Shown here: positions 36,057-44,167 of the stretch, one piece after another
Numbering within the stretch: the stretch's first letter is position 1
Layout: every line of letters begins with the position of its first letter
NCBI GenBank assembly: GCA_009786535.1
Contig: WQRX01000007.1
Location: 1-64,000, forward strand
DNA from: Defluviitaleaceae bacterium
GTDB taxonomy: Bacteria > Bacillota > Clostridia > Lachnospirales > WQUN01
Reading direction: 5' to 3'
Length of the DNA stretch: 64,000 bases
The notes under the pieces: model-generated
What the model was told of the DNA's origin: nothing
What the model saw: the letters and a program-made list of their open reading frames with translations, nothing else
The model's database searches: none
Made by a program: the position numbers and the translations under genes

Positions 36057-36239
36057 CTAATTATTATTTTCTTCATTCTCCCCAAACGTTATGATTGGCA
36101 ACCCTTCTACAATCTCTTGTGTTTTTATGCTTACAGCGATAACGGATAGTAGAAGGTTTAGGACGTAGTCGGGTTGGTTGGTTTCTTGGGCGTAGTGGTT
36201 GGGGTTGTTGGTTATGCCGCTGGCTTTGTCGGTTTTTAA
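36057..36239 (-). pseudogene. C-terminal remnant of a type ISP-like restriction/helicase protein
   Basis: About 60 codons without a start read TDKASGITNNPNHYA...YVLNLLLSVIAVSIKTQEIVEGLP, resembling the extreme C-terminus of large type ISP restriction/helicase enzymes as I recall them. An in-frame TAA lies directly upstream and no further homologous sequence is seen, so nearly all of the gene is lost. The identification rests on memory of the C-terminal pattern and is moderate. Confidence 0.45.
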
Positions 36240-36301
36240 TTACCCTTCGCGGGAATTATAACACAAAAATCTTTATGTAAAACAATCGTACCACTAAAAT
36301 A

Positions 36302-36336
36302 ACGCCTATGCACGGTCAGATACCGTACATAAGCGT
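36302..36336. repeat. Fifteen-base imperfect inverted repeat in a gene-free stretch
   Basis: Arms match at 13 of 15 positions around CAGAT. It lies between the restriction remnant and the FAD reductase promoter. It could be a relic terminator or an end of lost mobile DNA. Confidence 0.4.
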
Positions 36337-36695
36337 ATTACATTCGTGTTTCTTCTACTTTCTTTTCTCTCTATCCCTTGCGCACATCCGGCAACGCCGC
36401 CACCTTACGTACTACAACCCGGGTGAAGTACACGGCAACGCTGCCTTCTGCGCCGGATAACCCGTCATTTAATTTGAAAGCTGCAAACCTAACAAGCACC
36501 ACCGCGCGCATGTTTCTAAGCGGTGCAGGTTCGATTTTGACAAATAAAACACAAGATTATCCTAACTTTAAGCCTTGAGGAAATCAGTACGTCGCCCGTT
36601 TATCACCAGAGCCGGGTCTTTGCAATAGCCGCGGGGTATGTGTGCAGGGGTCGGTCATGTGCCTCTTGACTTGGGCGCATTGTACACGAAAATAT
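36337..36695. other. Gene-free stretch, no supported feature
   Basis: A short plus-strand frame (36378-36578) exists but has no ribosome binding site and no recognised similarity. I see no RNA gene or repeat here. With the flanking remnants it looks like decayed DNA. Confidence 0.5.
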
Positions 36696-36743
36696 TTGAC
36701 AACATTCTAAGGAAATGTCAATTTTTTTAATTTTTGATATAAT
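36696..36743 (+). promoter_or_regulatory. Promoter region of the FAD reductase gene with TTGACA/TGTCAA inverted repeat
   Basis: TATAAT lies at 36738-36743, about 34 bases before the ATG. TTGACA (36696-36701) and TGTCAA (36716-36721) form an inverted repeat just upstream and may be an operator. A good -35 box at standard spacing is not evident. Confidence 0.4.
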
Positions 36744-36776
36744 ACACCCCATATCGTACGTAAAAGGGGTAATAGC

Positions 36777-38021
36777 ATGAACTTAGCCATCATTGGCGGC
36801 GGTCCTGCGGGCTTGTCGGCGGCGATACGCGCGCGCGAAACGGGACTTGAAGATGTATGGGTAATTGAGCGCAATGTGTCCCTTGGGGGCATTTTAAACC
36901 AGTGCATTCATCACGGGTTTGGCGTACATATTTTTAAAGAGGAATTAACGGGACCCGAATATGCCCGGCGGCTTATTGACCGTGCGGCGGAGCTGGGCGT
37001 ACATTTCGCACTGGGGGCAATGGTTACAGAGCTTTCAAAGGAGCGGGAAATTACCTATGTTTCACCCAAAGGGCGCGTTACGGCACAGGCGGGCGCGGTC
37101 ATTCTTGCCATGGGCTGCCGCGAGCGGGCGCGGGGTGCGCTGGGCATTCCCGGCGGGCGCGGCATTGGCGTATATACGGCGGGTACGGCACAAGCACTGG
37201 TGAATATGAAGGGCATACTGCCCGGTAAGCGCGTGGTCATTCTCGGGTCGGGGGACATTGGGCTAATCATGGCACGGCGTATGACGTTAGAGGGCGCAAA
37301 AGTGCTTGGCGTTTTCGAAATTATGCCCCACAGCGGCGGTTTAAAACGCAACATCGCGCAGTGCTTAAACGATTATGACATTCCGCTGCATCTTTCGCAC
37401 ACGGTAACGCGCACCAAAGGTGTACAGCGATTAGAAGGCGTATACATTGCCCCTGTAGATGAGCAGCTTCAGCCCAGTTTTAAGGAAGAACGCTTCATTG
37501 AGTGCGACACACTCCTGCTTTCCGTCGGGTTAATTCCCGAGAATGAACTGGCGCGCAGTATCGGTGTGGAATTGTCCCCCACTACGGGGGGTGCAACGGT
37601 AAATAATCGCCTAGAAACCAGCATCGAAGGCGTTTTTGCCTGCGGAAATGCTTTGCATGTGCATGATTTGGTAGACTACGTGACACAGGAAGCCTACGAA
37701 GCGGCAGAAAACGCGGTACGATTTATACAAGGGAGGGCAGAGGGCATTTCCGCGCCTATCCCCGTGCGTGCGCTGCACGGCGTGCGATACACCGTGCCTT
37801 CTTCCATTATCCCAGAAGGACCACGCACGCCGTATACGCTGTCGTTCCGCAGTGACGGCGTATATTCCCCCGCCACGGTAGAGGTACTTGCCGACGGCAA
37901 ACCAATTCGCACATCGGTACAGCGGCGCATTATCGTCCCCAGCGAAATGGAGCGCATTAAAATCGTATTACCCGAAATTCCTAAAGAAATTGGCGTTACC
38001 ATACGAGGTGTCCTATGCTAG
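36777..38021 (+). CDS. FAD/NAD(P)-dependent pyridine nucleotide-disulphide oxidoreductase
   Basis: A 414-residue flavoprotein. The N-terminal FAD site is GGGPAGLSAA (residues 7-16), the NAD(P) site GSGDIGLIMA, and the second FAD motif is VFACGNALHVHD. In Clostridia this family is encoded with a GlpA/LhgO-type dehydrogenase and a DUF1667 protein, forming a glycerol-3-phosphate or 2-hydroxyacid dehydrogenase complex. Here only the DUF1667 partner follows (7-base overlap), and the dehydrogenase is missing from the window. AAAAGGGG precedes the ATG. Confidence 0.88.
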   Translation: MNLAIIGGGPAGLSAAIRARETGLEDVWVIERNVSLGGILNQCIHHGFGVHIFKEELTGPEYARRLIDRAAELGVHFALGAMVTELSKEREITYVSPKGRVTAQAGAVILAMGCRERARGALGIPGGRGIGVYTAGTAQALVNMKGILPGKRVVILGSGDIGLIMARRMTLEGAKVLGVFEIMPHSGGLKRNIAQCLNDYDIPLHLSHTVTRTKGVQRLEGVYIAPVDEQLQPSFKEERFIECDTLLLSVGLIPENELARSIGVELSPTTGGATVNNRLETSIEGVFACGNALHVHDLVDYVTQEAYEAAENAVRFIQGRAEGISAPIPVRALHGVRYTVPSSIIPEGPRTPYTLSFRSDGVYSPATVEVLADGKPIRTSVQRRIIVPSEMERIKIVLPEIPKEIGVTIRGVLC

Positions 38022-38989
38022 AGATTATTTGCATCAACTGTCCTGCGGGCTGTCTAATGACCGTGAACGAGGCTGGGGAAGCAACGGGGCATTTATGCGC
38101 AAAAGGGCTAACCTACGCCAATGAGGAACGCACAAACCCCACGCGCAATATCACTACCTCTGTTCGCGTGCGCGGCGGCACGCTGTCCATGCTCTCGGTA
38201 AAAACGGCTTCGCCCATTCCCAAAGGGGAAATTTTTAACGTAACCCGCGAAATACATAAAATTACGCTAAACGCACCCATAAGGTTGGGAGAAGTTGTGC
38301 TGGAAAACGCCGCAAATACGGGCGTTCCCATCGTGGCAACGCGGCATATACCCCGGCGGGCGTATATCTTTGATTTAGACGGCACAATTTTGGACAGCGC
38401 AACCCTTTGGAACGGCATTAACCGCGCCTTCTTTGAAAAACGGGGTATCCCCTTCCCCATGGATTACCAGCGTGTAATTGGCGCAATGCCCTTCCCGCAG
38501 GTAGCGCAGTACACCAGGGACACGTACAACCTGCCCGAAACGCCCGAGGAACTGATGAAAGAGTTTCTGCAAATGGCAACCCACGGCTACACCCACGAAA
38601 TTAAAATGAAAGCGGGCGCAAAAGCATATCTACAGCGCTTGCGTGAAAACGGGCATAAAATGGCGGTTGCCACCGCCGCCCCGCCGCAGCTTTTTACCCC
38701 TGCGCTTAAAAACCACGGGATATATGATTTATTTGACGCCATTTGCACCACCGCCGACGTTGGCGTTGGTAAAATTGAACCCGACGTATTTCTGCTTGCG
38801 GCAAAAAAACTCGGCGCTTTGCCCGCCGACTGTATCGTATTCGACGATATCCCCGCCGCGGTAAAAAGCGCAAAGGGCGCGGGCTTTCTTGTATGCGGCT
38901 TGTACGACAACCAAGCCGATAAAGAATGGGCAGAGATTGTAAAAACCGCCGACTACACCCTGCAGGATTTTACGGCGCTGTATTTTTAA
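38015..38989 (+). CDS. DUF1667-HAD phosphatase fusion protein
   Basis: A 324-residue protein joining two domains that are normally separate. Residues 1-115 are a DUF1667 domain with four Cys (C6, C9, C13, C28) that probably hold an Fe-S cluster. Residues 116-324 are a HAD-family phosphatase of the beta-phosphoglucomutase/Gph type with nucleophile D120 and D122 (IFDLDGT), a mobile cap, and the VFDDIPAAVKSAK acidic motif. The junction HIPRRAYIFDLDG is read through in one frame. The phosphatase may act on the substrate or product of the linked flavoenzyme. Confidence 0.85.
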   Translation: MLEIICINCPAGCLMTVNEAGEATGHLCAKGLTYANEERTNPTRNITTSVRVRGGTLSMLSVKTASPIPKGEIFNVTREIHKITLNAPIRLGEVVLENAANTGVPIVATRHIPRRAYIFDLDGTILDSATLWNGINRAFFEKRGIPFPMDYQRVIGAMPFPQVAQYTRDTYNLPETPEELMKEFLQMATHGYTHEIKMKAGAKAYLQRLRENGHKMAVATAAPPQLFTPALKNHGIYDLFDAICTTADVGVGKIEPDVFLLAAKKLGALPADCIVFDDIPAAVKSAKGAGFLVCGLYDNQADKEWAEIVKTADYTLQDFTALYF

Positions 38990-39494
38990 CAAACCTTAGG
39001 CGTATACGCTCGTCGCGTTCGCGTTCTTCCAATTGCGATTGTATATATTTTATGCGGGCTTCGCAGGTGGGAATGGTAACGTTCTCTAGCGCGGAAGCCT
39101 TTTTTTGTGTTTTGCGAATGGCGTATGTTAACTGATACAGGCGGGCTTGCGCTTCGGCGAAGGCAACCAGCAGTACGCGGGCGCCGCGCCATGCGAAGTG
39201 TGCCTCGTCTATGGAAGCGGTAGATTCTGCAAGGCTGTACGGGCTTTTGTGCCGCAGGGCTTCTACGCATTCGTGCCCTGCGTCGCGATAGGATATTTCT
39301 AATGCAGTGTAAGCTATTTCTAATGCTGCGGTCATCTTTTTTTCAGTAAGCATAAAATTTTTCTTCGCCTCGCGGAGTTTTATTAACAGGGATTGTTTCT
39401 TTTTTTCCAGCAGGGCGTGTCCCTTTTTTGCCAGCGTATATTTTTTTTGTGCTTGCAAAAGATTGTGTTTGGTTGGATAATCATTAGGATTCAT
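38970..39494 (-). CDS. V-type ATPase subunit D-like protein
   Basis: A 174-residue helical protein with the subunit D pattern: PTKHNLLQAQKKYTLAKKGHALLEKK at the start and RKTQKKASALENVTIP...LEERERDERIRLRFVK at the end, predicted as two long antiparallel helices. Subunit D is the central rotor stalk of V/A-type ATPases. No other ATPase subunit is encoded in the window, so it is an orphan copy or a repurposed coiled-coil protein. It ends 20 bases inside the convergent DUF1667-HAD gene. Confidence 0.8.
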   Translation of the reverse strand: MNPNDYPTKHNLLQAQKKYTLAKKGHALLEKKKQSLLIKLREAKKNFMLTEKKMTAALEIAYTALEISYRDAGHECVEALRHKSPYSLAESTASIDEAHFAWRGARVLLVAFAEAQARLYQLTYAIRKTQKKASALENVTIPTCEARIKYIQSQLEERERDERIRLRFVKNTAP

Positions 39495-39575
39495 ACCGCA
39501 CCTTTTGAATAACCATAATTTATCTGCATATAATTTACATAGTGGTAAAACTTATACGCAAAGGGAGGGATTTTT

Positions 39576-40016
39576 ATGCCATCGGTAGGCATGGTTGGAA
39601 CAAACGGACAGCAAATGGCGCGGGCATTTTTAAATCTGTGCCATGGCGCGGCAAACTGTTATCATATTACGGAAAGTAAGCCTCTTGGGCCAAAAATTAA
39701 CGTTTTGGTGGCAGATGCAAGCGAACCTGTACTTTCTACTATTATCCCAAAGCTGTCTTGTGACGATTATTTAATTATAAACGCTGATGATGCCGAAATT
39801 TTTCCTGCACTGGGGCAAACACAGGCAAAGGTGATTACCTATGGTTTTAACCCGCGTGCGTGTATTACCGCCTCCAGCGTAACCGAGGACGGGCTTCAGG
39901 TATGCATACAACGTGCGTTTGTTGACTTAGAGGGCGTAGAACGCGCCCCGCAAGAGTTCTCTGCCCCTGTTACTTCACTGGGTGCGGCGGCGGCGTGGGC
40001 GGTTGTGGGGTTCTAA
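39576..40016 (+). CDS. Hypothetical protein resembling a degenerate Mur ligase nucleotide-binding domain
   Basis: A 146-residue protein. GMVGTNGQQMARAF looks like the GTNGKTT P-loop of Mur ligases with the catalytic Lys and Thr lost. DYLIINADDAEIFPAL and VITYGFNPRACITASSV also resemble Mur ligase central-domain segments. It is far shorter than a Mur ligase and probably cannot bind ATP normally. AGGGAGG precedes the ATG. It lies 58 bases before the SSB gene on the same strand. Confidence 0.5.
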   Translation: MPSVGMVGTNGQQMARAFLNLCHGAANCYHITESKPLGPKINVLVADASEPVLSTIIPKLSCDDYLIINADDAEIFPALGQTQAKVITYGFNPRACITASSVTEDGLQVCIQRAFVDLEGVERAPQEFSAPVTSLGAAAAWAVVGF

Positions 40017-40074
40017 ACCCCATTTTATGTGAATACCCTAGCTAAGCGAATAAATACTGTAAAGGGTGAAGCAC

Positions 40075-40713
40075 ATGGAAAACGGAAGCAATTATATTGA
40101 CATTGGCGGGCGCATTTGCTCAGATTTTACCTTCAGCCATGAAATTTATGGCGAAGGTTTTTATCGTTTCGATGCGGAAGTTGCGCGCCTTAGCGGAAGC
40201 GCGGACATTTTGCCCGTCACCGTGTCCGAACGCATTATTGACCATGCAACAATGACGATAAACAGTCACGTGCGTATTATTGGGCAAATCCGCTCCTACA
40301 ATAATTACGTGGAAGCCGACCGCAAAAACAAACTAGTACTAACTGTTTTTGCCCGCGATATTGAAGCCGTGCCCTCCTTCGTCGAATCCTGCCCTAACGA
40401 GGTTTTCCTTAACGGCTACCTCTGCAAACCGCCCATTTACCGCACCACCCCATTCGGGCGGGAAATTGCCGACATGCTGCTTGCGGTCAACCGCTCGTAC
40501 AACAAATCGGATTACATACCTTGCATCGCTTGGGGGCGTAATGCGCGCTTTGCGGGCAGGCTGGAAGTAGGCGAAAATGTTCGCATCTACGGGCGAATGC
40601 AGAGTCGCATTTACCATAAAAAGAAGGACGACGGCGAAGTGCTGGAAAAAACGGCATACGAAGTGAGCGTTGCCAAGGTAGAGGTGGGGGAAGGTCAAAG
40701 GGTAGAAGAGTAA
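40075..40713 (+). CDS. Single-stranded DNA-binding protein with two OB folds
   Basis: A 212-residue protein with two successive SSB-like OB-fold segments: residues about 5-100 (strand motif YIDIGGRICSDF) and about 105-205 (NEVFLNGYLCKPPIYRTT, then DMLLAVNRSY and YIPCIAWGRNARFA, which match canonical SSB). The acidic phenylalanine tail of replicative SSB is missing. It may be a specialised SSB in recombination or sporulation. AAAGGG eight bases upstream selects the ATG at 40075. A terminator follows. Confidence 0.8.
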   Translation: MENGSNYIDIGGRICSDFTFSHEIYGEGFYRFDAEVARLSGSADILPVTVSERIIDHATMTINSHVRIIGQIRSYNNYVEADRKNKLVLTVFARDIEAVPSFVESCPNEVFLNGYLCKPPIYRTTPFGREIADMLLAVNRSYNKSDYIPCIAWGRNARFAGRLEVGENVRIYGRMQSRIYHKKKDDGEVLEKTAYEVSVAKVEVGEGQRVEE

Positions 40714-40734
40714 GACAAAGACCGAAACATTGTT

Positions 40735-40765
40735 AAAACCCGCGAGAAAGGCTTTCGCGGGTTTT
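40735..40765 (+). terminator. Terminator after the SSB gene
   Basis: AAAACCCGCGA (40735-40745) pairs with TCGCGGGTTTT (40755-40765). An extended -10 promoter, TGCTATAAT (40767-40775), for the kinase-like gene starts just after it. Confidence 0.7.
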
Positions 40766-40795
40766 GTGCTATAATAGAGAAAAATGAGGTGGGTT

Positions 40796-41401
40796 ATGGA
40801 AATTAACAAAAGTGCGGTTGAGATAATCAAGCATATCGGCAAGGGCAAGGGCGGAAATTCTTATTTAGCAATGTATGAGGGGCAACGGACTGTTTTTAAA
40901 GAAATGCACTACGAGCCAAACGATACCTATACTTTTGAAAGCAATAAATTACAATCGGAATTGCGGGACTATAAGATGTTGAAAGACGTGGGTATTACCA
41001 TGCCAAAATTAATTTGTTATGACGATGCACAGCAATGTCTAATTAAAGAATACGTTGACGGGCAAACCATTGCCGATATTGTAGGCGCGGGCGCGCTCAA
41101 AGATGTGTATGTAAAACAGATGTTTTATATGTGTAAGCTTTTATACGCAAAAAACTTGAATATAGACTACTTCCCGCCCAATTTTGTAGTAGAAAATGAT
41201 ATCCTTTACTATGTTGATTTTGAATGCAACAAGTATATGGAAGAATGGGATTTTGAAAACTGGGGCATCTATTTTTGGGCGAATACGCAAGGCATGGCGA
41301 ATTTTCTTAAAACGGGCGACCATCAATTCCTAAGTGAAAATGCAAAACCCCACAAAGTGGGGTTGGAAGATGCGGTAGCAAGGTTGATGAGGTTAAAGTG
41401 A
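40796..41401 (+). CDS. Small protein kinase-like protein
   Basis: A 201-residue protein with a truncated kinase fold: GKGKGGNSYLAMYEGQRTVFKEM gives a glycine-rich loop and Lys, LIKEYVDGQTIADI is the hinge, and DYFPPNFVVENDILYYVDFE stands in for the catalytic and metal loops (the HxD is replaced by D-Y-F, with N and DFE retained). This resembles RIO/Bud32 or lipopolysaccharide kinase-like proteins. The substrate is unknown. GAGGTGG five bases upstream supports the ATG at 40796 rather than 40784. It is convergent with the TIR gene. Confidence 0.65.
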   Translation: MEINKSAVEIIKHIGKGKGGNSYLAMYEGQRTVFKEMHYEPNDTYTFESNKLQSELRDYKMLKDVGITMPKLICYDDAQQCLIKEYVDGQTIADIVGAGALKDVYVKQMFYMCKLLYAKNLNIDYFPPNFVVENDILYYVDFECNKYMEEWDFENWGIYFWANTQGMANFLKTGDHQFLSENAKPHKVGLEDAVARLMRLK

Positions 41402-41420
41402 ATTATTTTTTACAAAAACT

Positions 41421-42632
41421 TTAACCCATATCGTCTTCACTTGGCAACTCCCATGAAAAATTATAGCGTTCTTTAAACTTGGGGTTCATACGTTTTAGGG
41501 TATATACATTTTTTTCGTTATCGGCGGTTTCGCAGTTGTTTTCTTGGATAAAAGTCATTTCCTCGTGGTCAATTTCACCCAAATAATACGGCTCAATGGG
41601 CTTGTTGTTAATTTTATAGGATTCGGGAAAAATTATGGTCAAACTAAATGCATCAATCGGATTGTTTATGGGAATAATTAACTGCTCTAAGCCCAGCTTT
41701 TCTTTACGTTTGCTAAATTTTTGCTCTTGCAAACGCTTGACAATTTCCTTTGCCTGCTCTTCTTGGGTGGCAAATTTATAGTTTTCCACATCGTAGGAAA
41801 GGCTTACTTCTATCTGTTCGCCTTTTTTTAATTTTGGCGTAAAAGTTATAAAAAACTGCTCGTTGCTGTTCGGGTCTGCGTGGACTTCCGCCTTACACCC
41901 CGCAGGGCGGTTATGCGTAATATTAAAGGCAGTATAATCGTATTTTTTTGCGTTTTGCAATGGAATATTTATTAAGGGTAAGTTGTTGGCATTGCTAACA
42001 ATACCCAAACACCGCCCGCATTGGGCATTTAGATGCGTCTTTCTTTCGTTTAACGTAAAGGTCCATGTAATGCTTTGCTCGGTAAATTTATACTCGCTGG
42101 GAATGTCCGACGCTTCTTCGGGGTTTTGGTAATTATTAAATAATTCCGTACAAACCTTGGCGATATTGTCTGCCGCATGTAAAGGAGGTGCGTATGAGCC
42201 GTCGTCTATGTTTTTTTCTAGAATATCCGTAGAAATACTGTTTATAAAACTCTTAAGGCCCTTTACATCGGATATGGAATGCACTTGAATATCCTTGTCA
42301 AAAGTGGCGGGGAATTTTTCAACCGATGCATTGCCAAAAGTAAAACCGTACCTTCTTTTTTTGGCAAACCAAAAGCACATGTATTCGGCAACCAGCCAAT
42401 CCTTTTGTTTTAAAAATTGGGGGGTAAATAAAAACAACCCCGCCTCGCTCGCATCCAAAAGCGCGCGGATTTCTTCCCGCCAGTTATCCCCGTTATTTAA
42501 TTTATCCGGCGCTAAGAAAAATTCTATACCACCGTTGCTGCCTTCGTTAAAGGCTTTGTTGAGAAGGTTTCTCAACCGTTCCGCCAAACCCGTTTGCTCT
42601 GTTAAGTAGCTGATAAATATTTTTTTGTTCAT
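41421..42632 (-). CDS. TIR-domain protein with novel C-terminal region
   Basis: A 403-residue cytoplasmic protein. Residues 1-150 form a TIR domain: KKIFISY strand, FLAPDKLNNGDNWREEI BB-loop region, and the putative catalytic glutamate E83 in KDWLVAEYMCFW, aligned with the NADase Glu of active TIRs. The remaining 250 residues are beta-rich with charged helices and are not recognised. They could sense a ligand, as in bacterial TIR immune effectors. No Thoeris, CBASS or TIR-APAZ partner is adjacent. It has its own promoter with a symmetric operator-like repeat. Confidence 0.8.
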   Translation of the reverse strand: MNKKIFISYLTEQTGLAERLRNLLNKAFNEGSNGGIEFFLAPDKLNNGDNWREEIRALLDASEAGLFLFTPQFLKQKDWLVAEYMCFWFAKKRRYGFTFGNASVEKFPATFDKDIQVHSISDVKGLKSFINSISTDILEKNIDDGSYAPPLHAADNIAKVCTELFNNYQNPEEASDIPSEYKFTEQSITWTFTLNERKTHLNAQCGRCLGIVSNANNLPLINIPLQNAKKYDYTAFNITHNRPAGCKAEVHADPNSNEQFFITFTPKLKKGEQIEVSLSYDVENYKFATQEEQAKEIVKRLQEQKFSKRKEKLGLEQLIIPINNPIDAFSLTIIFPESYKINNKPIEPYYLGEIDHEEMTFIQENNCETADNEKNVYTLKRMNPKFKERYNFSWELPSEDDMG

Positions 42633-42659
42633 CCTTAATCCCTCGCTTTGCGCTTGATA

Positions 42660-42702
42660 GGACAATTATAGGGATATTTATATGTTCGTCAAATAATTGT
42701 CC
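42660..42702 (-). promoter_or_regulatory. TIR gene promoter flanked by a ten-base inverted repeat
   Basis: On the minus strand TTGACG (42692-42687) and TATAAT (42670-42665) are 16 bases apart. Perfect arms GGACAATTAT (42660-42669) and ATAATTGTCC (42693-42702) bracket the promoter, 33 bases centre to centre, about three helical turns. This geometry suits a repressor that clamps the promoter. Confidence 0.6.
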
Positions 42703-42732
42703 CGCCTTTGTCAATCAACCAACATTAGAACT

Positions 42733-42775
42733 CAACCAATGGTTGTTGCAAAGTGGGAACGTATCGCTCTATACT
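42733..42775 (+). promoter_or_regulatory. Promoter and palindrome of the XRE/beta-solenoid gene
   Basis: TTGCAA (42746-42751) and TATACT (42770-42775) are 18 bases apart. The palindrome CAACCAATGGTTG (42733-42745) abuts the -35 box and may be an autoregulatory XRE operator. A further palindrome-like element around 42806-42823 lies in the leader. Confidence 0.5.
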
Positions 42776-42862
42776 GCGGTCATGTTCTTTTTTTGCACAA
42801 ATCGTGTAGCGCTGCACGACTGCGCGAAAATTTAACAATCTTGTTCAACGGAGGTATAAAGC

Positions 42863-44161
42863 ATGTTTGAATTTGAAGGCTTTGGCAAGCGTTTACAGGC
42901 ACTTCGCAAGCAAAAAAACATGACGCAGGAAGATATGGCAGACCGCGCAGGCGTTTCCCCGCAAGCCGTGTCGAAATGGGAAAACGACCAGAGTTATCCC
43001 GATATCACGCTTATCCCCACAGTGGCGACCATTTTGGGGACGGACATTAACTACCTATTCGGCAAAAAAGAGGAGGCATTACCTATGACAAATTTCCCCG
43101 CAACCTTTGAAGGCTTATCACTGGTGCACAGCACAGGGCAGGTGGCATGTTATTCAAACAAGACAGTGTCCGGTAAGGACGAAACGGGCGTAAAATTTAC
43201 CGACGGCAGCACGGCAGAGCTTTCTACCCGCCTTGCCGTAAACAACGGAACGGGGGAAATCCGCTTCCTGGGCGCACAAGATGCGCCCTCGCCTACAATG
43301 GAAAACTATCCACCGGGCATCTCCACGCAGGAATTTACCTTCGGCTATACGGAAAATATAAACATAGCCGTAATTTTCAACACCTGCGAGCTTGTGCATT
43401 CCCACGACGATAAAACCCACGTAACCGCCACAGGCGAAGGCAAATTTATGGCGCGCTTGCAAGTGGAACTGCAGGGTGACACGCTGGTGGTCAAGTTTAA
43501 AGAATCGTATGACGAAAATTTTAATTTTAATAAAAATGACAACAAAATCACCATTGCCCTGCCCTGTCAAGCGGGTAACCACGCAAAGGTGCAGGTAAAT
43601 GGCAGCGGGGCGTTTGCCTCTGCCATCGGGCACTTTAATGAAGGCAACCTTAGCGTAAACGGCTCGGGTGATATTACCATGCACAACTTTGAGGTGTGCA
43701 AAGCCGCCGTTAATGGGTCGGGCAACCTTTCCATTGACAAGTCCGACACGTTAGAAGCCGCCATCAACGGCTCGGGCGATATAGCATGTAAAAATGCATT
43801 GATAACAAACCTTGCGATTAACGGCTTGGGGGATTTTTCTATGAAAAGCACATCTGCCCTTAACGTAAGCATCAATGGCTCGGGCGATGTAGACATTGCC
43901 GATTTATCCGGTGGCGGCGACTTTAGCGCCCGTATACAAGGCTCGGGCGATATTAAAATTGACGGCGGTTCGTGCGAAAAATTTGACGTAGACATCGGCG
44001 GCTCGGGGGAAATTGACGCCGCAAACATCACCGCTCGCAAGGCAAATATTATCCTGCGTAACAGCGGAGAAGTTACCCTTGGGCGCGTGCTGGAGAGTAG
44101 CACCGAGCAGATTAAACAAAACGGGAAAATTACGATTTTAAAACGCGGCGCAGAAAATTAA
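42863..44161 (+). CDS. XRE-family HTH fused to a DUF4097/DUF2807-type beta-solenoid
   Basis: A 432-residue protein. Residues 1-70 are a classical XRE helix-turn-helix (MTQEDMADRAGVSPQAVSKWEND). The rest is beta-rich, and from about residue 235 to 400 it carries at least eight repeats containing NGSGD or similar, typical of GIN/DUF2807 adhesin-head solenoids. There is no signal peptide or membrane segment, so the usual surface fold is here in the cytoplasm, perhaps as a ligand or oligomerisation domain for a regulator. GGAGG precedes the ATG. Confidence 0.82.
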   Translation: MFEFEGFGKRLQALRKQKNMTQEDMADRAGVSPQAVSKWENDQSYPDITLIPTVATILGTDINYLFGKKEEALPMTNFPATFEGLSLVHSTGQVACYSNKTVSGKDETGVKFTDGSTAELSTRLAVNNGTGEIRFLGAQDAPSPTMENYPPGISTQEFTFGYTENINIAVIFNTCELVHSHDDKTHVTATGEGKFMARLQVELQGDTLVVKFKESYDENFNFNKNDNKITIALPCQAGNHAKVQVNGSGAFASAIGHFNEGNLSVNGSGDITMHNFEVCKAAVNGSGNLSIDKSDTLEAAINGSGDIACKNALITNLAINGLGDFSMKSTSALNVSINGSGDVDIADLSGGGDFSARIQGSGDIKIDGGSCEKFDVDIGGSGEIDAANITARKANIILRNSGEVTLGRVLESSTEQIKQNGKITILKRGAEN

Positions 44162-44167
44162 CGCACA

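Noticed and set aside
36378..36578. 66-residue plus-strand ORF
   Set aside because: No ribosome binding site, no recognisable family and an unusual Thr/Asn/Ser-rich composition; it lies in decayed DNA.
41421..42632. Thoeris or CBASS membership for the TIR protein
   Set aside because: No ThsA, cyclase, SLOG or STING-like gene is adjacent; neighbours are a kinase-like protein and an XRE/beta-solenoid protein.
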